DNA of 40,320 nt from a virus. Positions 38,587-40,320 of this stretch are shown one piece after another; position 1 is the first letter of the stretch; each line of letters begins with the position of its first letter. The stretch covers positions 1-40,320 of IMG/VR virus record IMGVR_UViG_3300004807_001879; one strand, written 5' to 3'. The translations under genes and the position numbers were made by a program. The notes below the pieces were generated by a model, which saw only the letters and a list, made by a program, of their open reading frames with translations, did no database searches and was not told the DNA's origin.

Positions 38587-38769
38587 TCAGTCCTTTCTAA
38601 CAACATTGCCTTTAAATACTCCGCCTAGTAGAATCACTGCGGCCCAAGTATCAAAACTCATGGGAATATTGAGACTGGGGAATAATGTATTCAAACTCCA
38701 AATGGTGCACAAAGGCCCAAATATTATCATCAATACCATAAACGCCACTGCACCTAACACCTTATCCAT
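38587..38769 (-). CDS. Small membrane protein with conserved FGPLxTIWxLNTLFP motif
   Basis: From ATG 38769 (8-nt overlap with the gene upstream) this is 60 residues with two hydrophobic segments. IIFGPLCTIWSLNTLFPSLN is a motif frequent in small phage membrane proteins. A longer frame to 38895 is antisense filler over its neighbour. Confidence 0.72.
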   Translation of the reverse strand: MDKVLGAVAFMVLMIIFGPLCTIWSLNTLFPSLNIPMSFDTWAAVILLGGVFKGNVVRKD

Positions 38770-38986
38770 TTGAACACTCCTTTTTAAACCGTTGATAAAA
38801 ATCCTCGTTGATAGCATCCATTTCGGATTGCTCAACATAGAAGTCGGTACGTGGGTCATAGTATTGTCCTTCACGTGCATCATAGTAGAGCACACGTCCG
38901 CTAAAATTAAACGGACCTTCTAGTCCCTTGCGTGGTCCATAATTGTCACGCATGGCATCTATTGTGTTAACGACTCTATAACCCAT
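38762..38986 (-). CDS. Conserved T4-type phage protein of unknown function
   Basis: A 74-residue acidic protein. YGPRKGLEGPFNFSGRVLYY and YYDPRTDFYVEQSEMD recur in marine T4-type phages. First gene after the 39016 promoter. Confidence 0.75.
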   Translation of the reverse strand: MGYRVVNTIDAMRDNYGPRKGLEGPFNFSGRVLYYDAREGQYYDPRTDFYVEQSEMDAINEDFYQRFKKECSNG

Positions 38987-39015
38987 TTACTGCTCCTTGT
39001 TGTTTACTATCGCTT

Positions 39016-39044
39016 ATTATAGCACTCTAATCATTTCTGGTCAA
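39016..39044 (-). promoter_or_regulatory. Sigma70 promoter for the 38986 operon
   Basis: Minus strand TTGACC, 17-bp spacer beginning AGAAATG, TATAAT. It overlaps the end of the upstream gene. Confidence 0.8.
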
Positions 39045-39255
39045 ATTTGGTGTCTTGTTGGCTCTTGAGCTTCATAAGTTCAATTTGATACAGATTGTAC
39101 ATACAAAAAAGCATTAACAAAACACTTGCCGACCCTATCAAAATGTTAGTTGGTACTAGCACAACCAATGCGGAGCCGGCTAAAACTAGGGCCAAAGCAA
39201 TCAAAAACTTTGACATTAAATTTACGAATGCTTGGACCTGTATTGATAATTTCAT
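39031..39255 (-). CDS. Small two-helix membrane protein
   Basis: A 74-residue protein with membrane segments at about 16-33 (FLIALALVLAGSALVVLV) and 36-56 (ILIGSASVLLMLFCMYNLY), then a basic tail. Holin-like topology but no proof. Its own dyad-type promoter precedes it. Confidence 0.65.
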   Translation of the reverse strand: MKLSIQVQAFVNLMSKFLIALALVLAGSALVVLVPTNILIGSASVLLMLFCMYNLYQIELMKLKSQQDTKFDQK

Positions 39256-39278
39256 ATATTTCCTTTGTTTAAAATTGT

Positions 39279-39330
39279 ATTATAGCACGATGCCCATTTC
39301 TGGGCAAATAGACTGTTGCGTTTATGCAAC
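39279..39330 (-). promoter_or_regulatory. Sigma70 promoter with GTTGC-N6-GCAAC dyad for the 39255 gene
   Basis: Minus strand: dyad 39315-39330, 7 bp, TTGCCC (39302-39307), 17-bp spacer AGAAATG..., TATAAT (39279-39284). The dyad covers the 3' end of the gene upstream. Confidence 0.82.
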
Positions 39331-39573
39331 TGCCAACGACACTTGTCGTTTAACATTTTCGTCTGCTAGTTCAAGTGTCTTTTGTTGCAGGCCTCGTTGC
39401 ATCATGCTGAGATACATCTCTTGCTTTTGAGCAGGAAGTTCTGCGAACAACATCAAAAGACTGCTTTCGTAGTAGCCTGAAGCGTAAGCATAATCACCGT
39501 ATAGGGCTCTAGTTACTTTTGTGAAGTTATCCACTGCGTTTTGCATCAAAGCCTGATTAATTTCTTTTGACAT
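39322..39573 (-). CDS. Small helical phage protein
   Basis: An 83-residue protein: INQALMQNAVDNFTKVTRAL, YAYASGYYESSLLMLFAELP, then a Gln/Glu-rich helix ending VSLAVA. All-helical, no family named. GGAG precedes the ATG. Confidence 0.7.
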   Translation of the reverse strand: MSKEINQALMQNAVDNFTKVTRALYGDYAYASGYYESSLLMLFAELPAQKQEMYLSMMQRGLQQKTLELADENVKRQVSLAVA

Positions 39574-39602
39574 TTCAACTCCTTATTACTTACTATACTC
39601 AT

Positions 39603-39654
39603 ATTATAGCGCCTTTGCCATTTCTGGGCAAACGGGGTGTTGTTAATGTGCAAC
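39603..39654 (-). promoter_or_regulatory. Sigma70 promoter with GTTG-N8-CAAC dyad for the 39573 gene
   Basis: Minus strand: dyad 39639-39654, 7 bp, TTGCCC (39626-39631), 17-bp spacer AGAAATG..., TATAAT (39603-39608). Confidence 0.82.
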
Positions 39655-40068
39655 ATCCTCGGGTAATACTAAAGCATTATGCAATTGATCCCGGGGCACT
39701 CCGTGATCGCAATAGCCTTCTAGAACCATGTCAAAATAACTTTGACTGGGCAAACTGTCTTCGTGTCCCTCTACCATGAAATAAGTTGTGGCATTTACAA
39801 TCTCACCATCATGCTCAACTTGCAAAGGTGCACGATTGTAGTAGTAGGGATAGCCTTCAAGTATATCCAAGGCCATCAAGCACTCGGGTGTGATGTCCCA
39901 AAGTACACCATCCACATAACTACCGGGCTCAACCACAACATCTGCAGGGCCTGCAAATCTAAATGCATGATCCAGTAGTCGTGCAGGACCCAGCGAGATC
40001 GCGCTAGGGCATCTATAGGCCATGCCCTCTCTGTTAGTATTCATACCATATGCGAAATATAACATCAT
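39643..40068 (-). CDS. Gamma-glutamylcyclotransferase-like (GGCT/AIG2) protein
   Basis: A 141-residue protein, normal length for the family. YFAYGMNTNREGM is the substrate-loop motif (YGSN in others), DGVLWDIT the next strand, and LDILEGYPYYYNR carries the catalytic Glu in the E-GYP-x-Y motif. It would release 5-oxoproline from a gamma-glutamyl compound or gamma-glutamylamine. It may connect with the C26 hydrolase and amidinotransferases only at pathway level. It overlaps the next gene upstream by 4 nt. Confidence 0.85.
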   Translation of the reverse strand: MMLYFAYGMNTNREGMAYRCPSAISLGPARLLDHAFRFAGPADVVVEPGSYVDGVLWDITPECLMALDILEGYPYYYNRAPLQVEHDGEIVNATTYFMVEGHEDSLPSQSYFDMVLEGYCDHGVPRDQLHNALVLPEDVAH

Positions 40069-40320
40069 TGCTCCAAGGTTAATAACATCAGCGTGACTTC
40101 GGCTTCGTCACGCAAATAAATCTTGCTCTTACGTGTATTGCCACTGTAAAACTGTGTACGCCAGTTTTCATTGTGGGTGTGATTTTCCCAATCAACACTA
40201 GGACCAAATCTAGCCCTAAAATAGTCTGTGGCACGACTACGCATCATCTTGTCTTTAAGACTACCATCAAACTCAATGATAGTAGTAAAACCCTGTTTAA
40301 AATAATTACGTCTGCCGTCG
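40065..40320 (-). CDS. Small protein with FLL/MLL C-terminal strand (5' end beyond window)
   Basis: The frame is open to the right edge, at least 84 residues. RFGPSVDWENHTHNENWRTQFY is central and YLRDEAEVTLMLLTLEQ ends it, resembling the FxLRW family and the 35596 protein. An internal ATG pair at 40247 could be a start, but the frame upstream (NYFKQGFTTIIEFDGSLKD) looks coding. Confidence 0.6.
   Translation of the reverse strand, partial: DGRRNYFKQGFTTIIEFDGSLKDKMMRSRATDYFRARFGPSVDWENHTHNENWRTQFYSGNTRKSKIYLRDEAEVTLMLLTLEQ

Noticed and set aside
38770-38895. Extended N-terminus of the FGPLxTIW membrane protein
   Set aside because: It overlaps the well-conserved 38762-38986 gene in another frame; ATG 38769 gives the familiar short form.
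1-40320. CRISPR arrays, insertion sequences, integrase or attachment sites
   Set aside because: No regularly spaced repeats, terminal inverted repeats, transposase or recombinase motifs were seen; the repeats present are promoter elements or paralogous genes.

Overview
The window reads as a 40.3 kb internal piece of a tailed-phage genome of the T4 superfamily (myovirus-like), with genes packed almost end to end and mostly on the minus strand. The evidence is a T4-type sliding-clamp loader (gp44-like), PhoH, an ATP-dependent DNA ligase, a GroES-like co-chaperonin, long fibre/adhesin genes, many small conserved phage proteins, T4-type late promoters (ATAAATA or CTAAATA) and canonical sigma70 promoters for the small-gene operons. 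The host is probably a proteobacterium. The permuted tmRNA with tag ANDELFALAA and the TctC/Bug-type gene fit a betaproteobacterium (Burkholderiales-like), but that is inference.

Layout. 1-4037 (-): accessory operon of diiron ferritin-like protein, class-I amidotransferase (C26), exported TctC/Bug-type protein, sulfotransferase-like protein, an unknown, and an asparagine-synthase-type PP-loop protein cut by the window edge. 4148-7353 (+): three methyltransferase-like proteins and PhoH. 7350-12718 (-): small proteins, radical SAM enzyme, clamp loader, CDGSH-like protein, GroES-like protein, and an orphan DnaE-like fragment. 12786-17517 (-): fibre/structural genes behind late promoters. 17548-19041 (-): ErpA/IscA-like protein, Fe/Mn superoxide dismutase, initiation factor IF-1, conserved phage protein. 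19125-23164 (-): SDR, two amidinotransferase paralogues around a DUF6614-like protein, and an acyl/aminoacyl-transferase-like protein. 23516-25447 (-): conserved phage proteins and a metallophosphoesterase. 25501-25944 (+): a TAT-signal late protein. 25952-28457 (-): eleven overlapping small genes sharing a C-terminal FxLRW-like motif. 28904-30087 (+): two paralogous late proteins. 30090-36508 (-): small-gene operons, SGNH-like protein and DNA ligase. 36635-40320 (-): a late protein, a circularly permuted two-piece tmRNA, and small early-type genes including a gamma-glutamylcyclotransferase-like protein.

The strongest unusual item is the tmRNA at about 37122-37854. Its acceptor piece lies upstream of its coding piece (minus strand), the two halves rebuild a 7-bp acceptor stem with the alanine-identity G3-U70 pair, and the intervening segment is almost entirely filled by a 151-codon gene. 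With phage IF-1 and several genes whose ATG sits at the predicted transcription start (leaderless), the phage appears to invest in translation initiation and ribosome rescue. The second notable item is the eleven-gene array, in which the start codon of one gene is often formed out of frame by the conserved Arg/Lys-Trp codons of the gene before it. The third is a family of at least eight sigma70 promoters with a fixed 17-bp spacer carrying AATG at a constant place, four of them with a GTTG-N8-CAAC dyad just upstream.

No integrase, transposase, CRISPR array or ordinary tRNA gene was seen. All functional names rest on reading motifs by eye; no database search was run.
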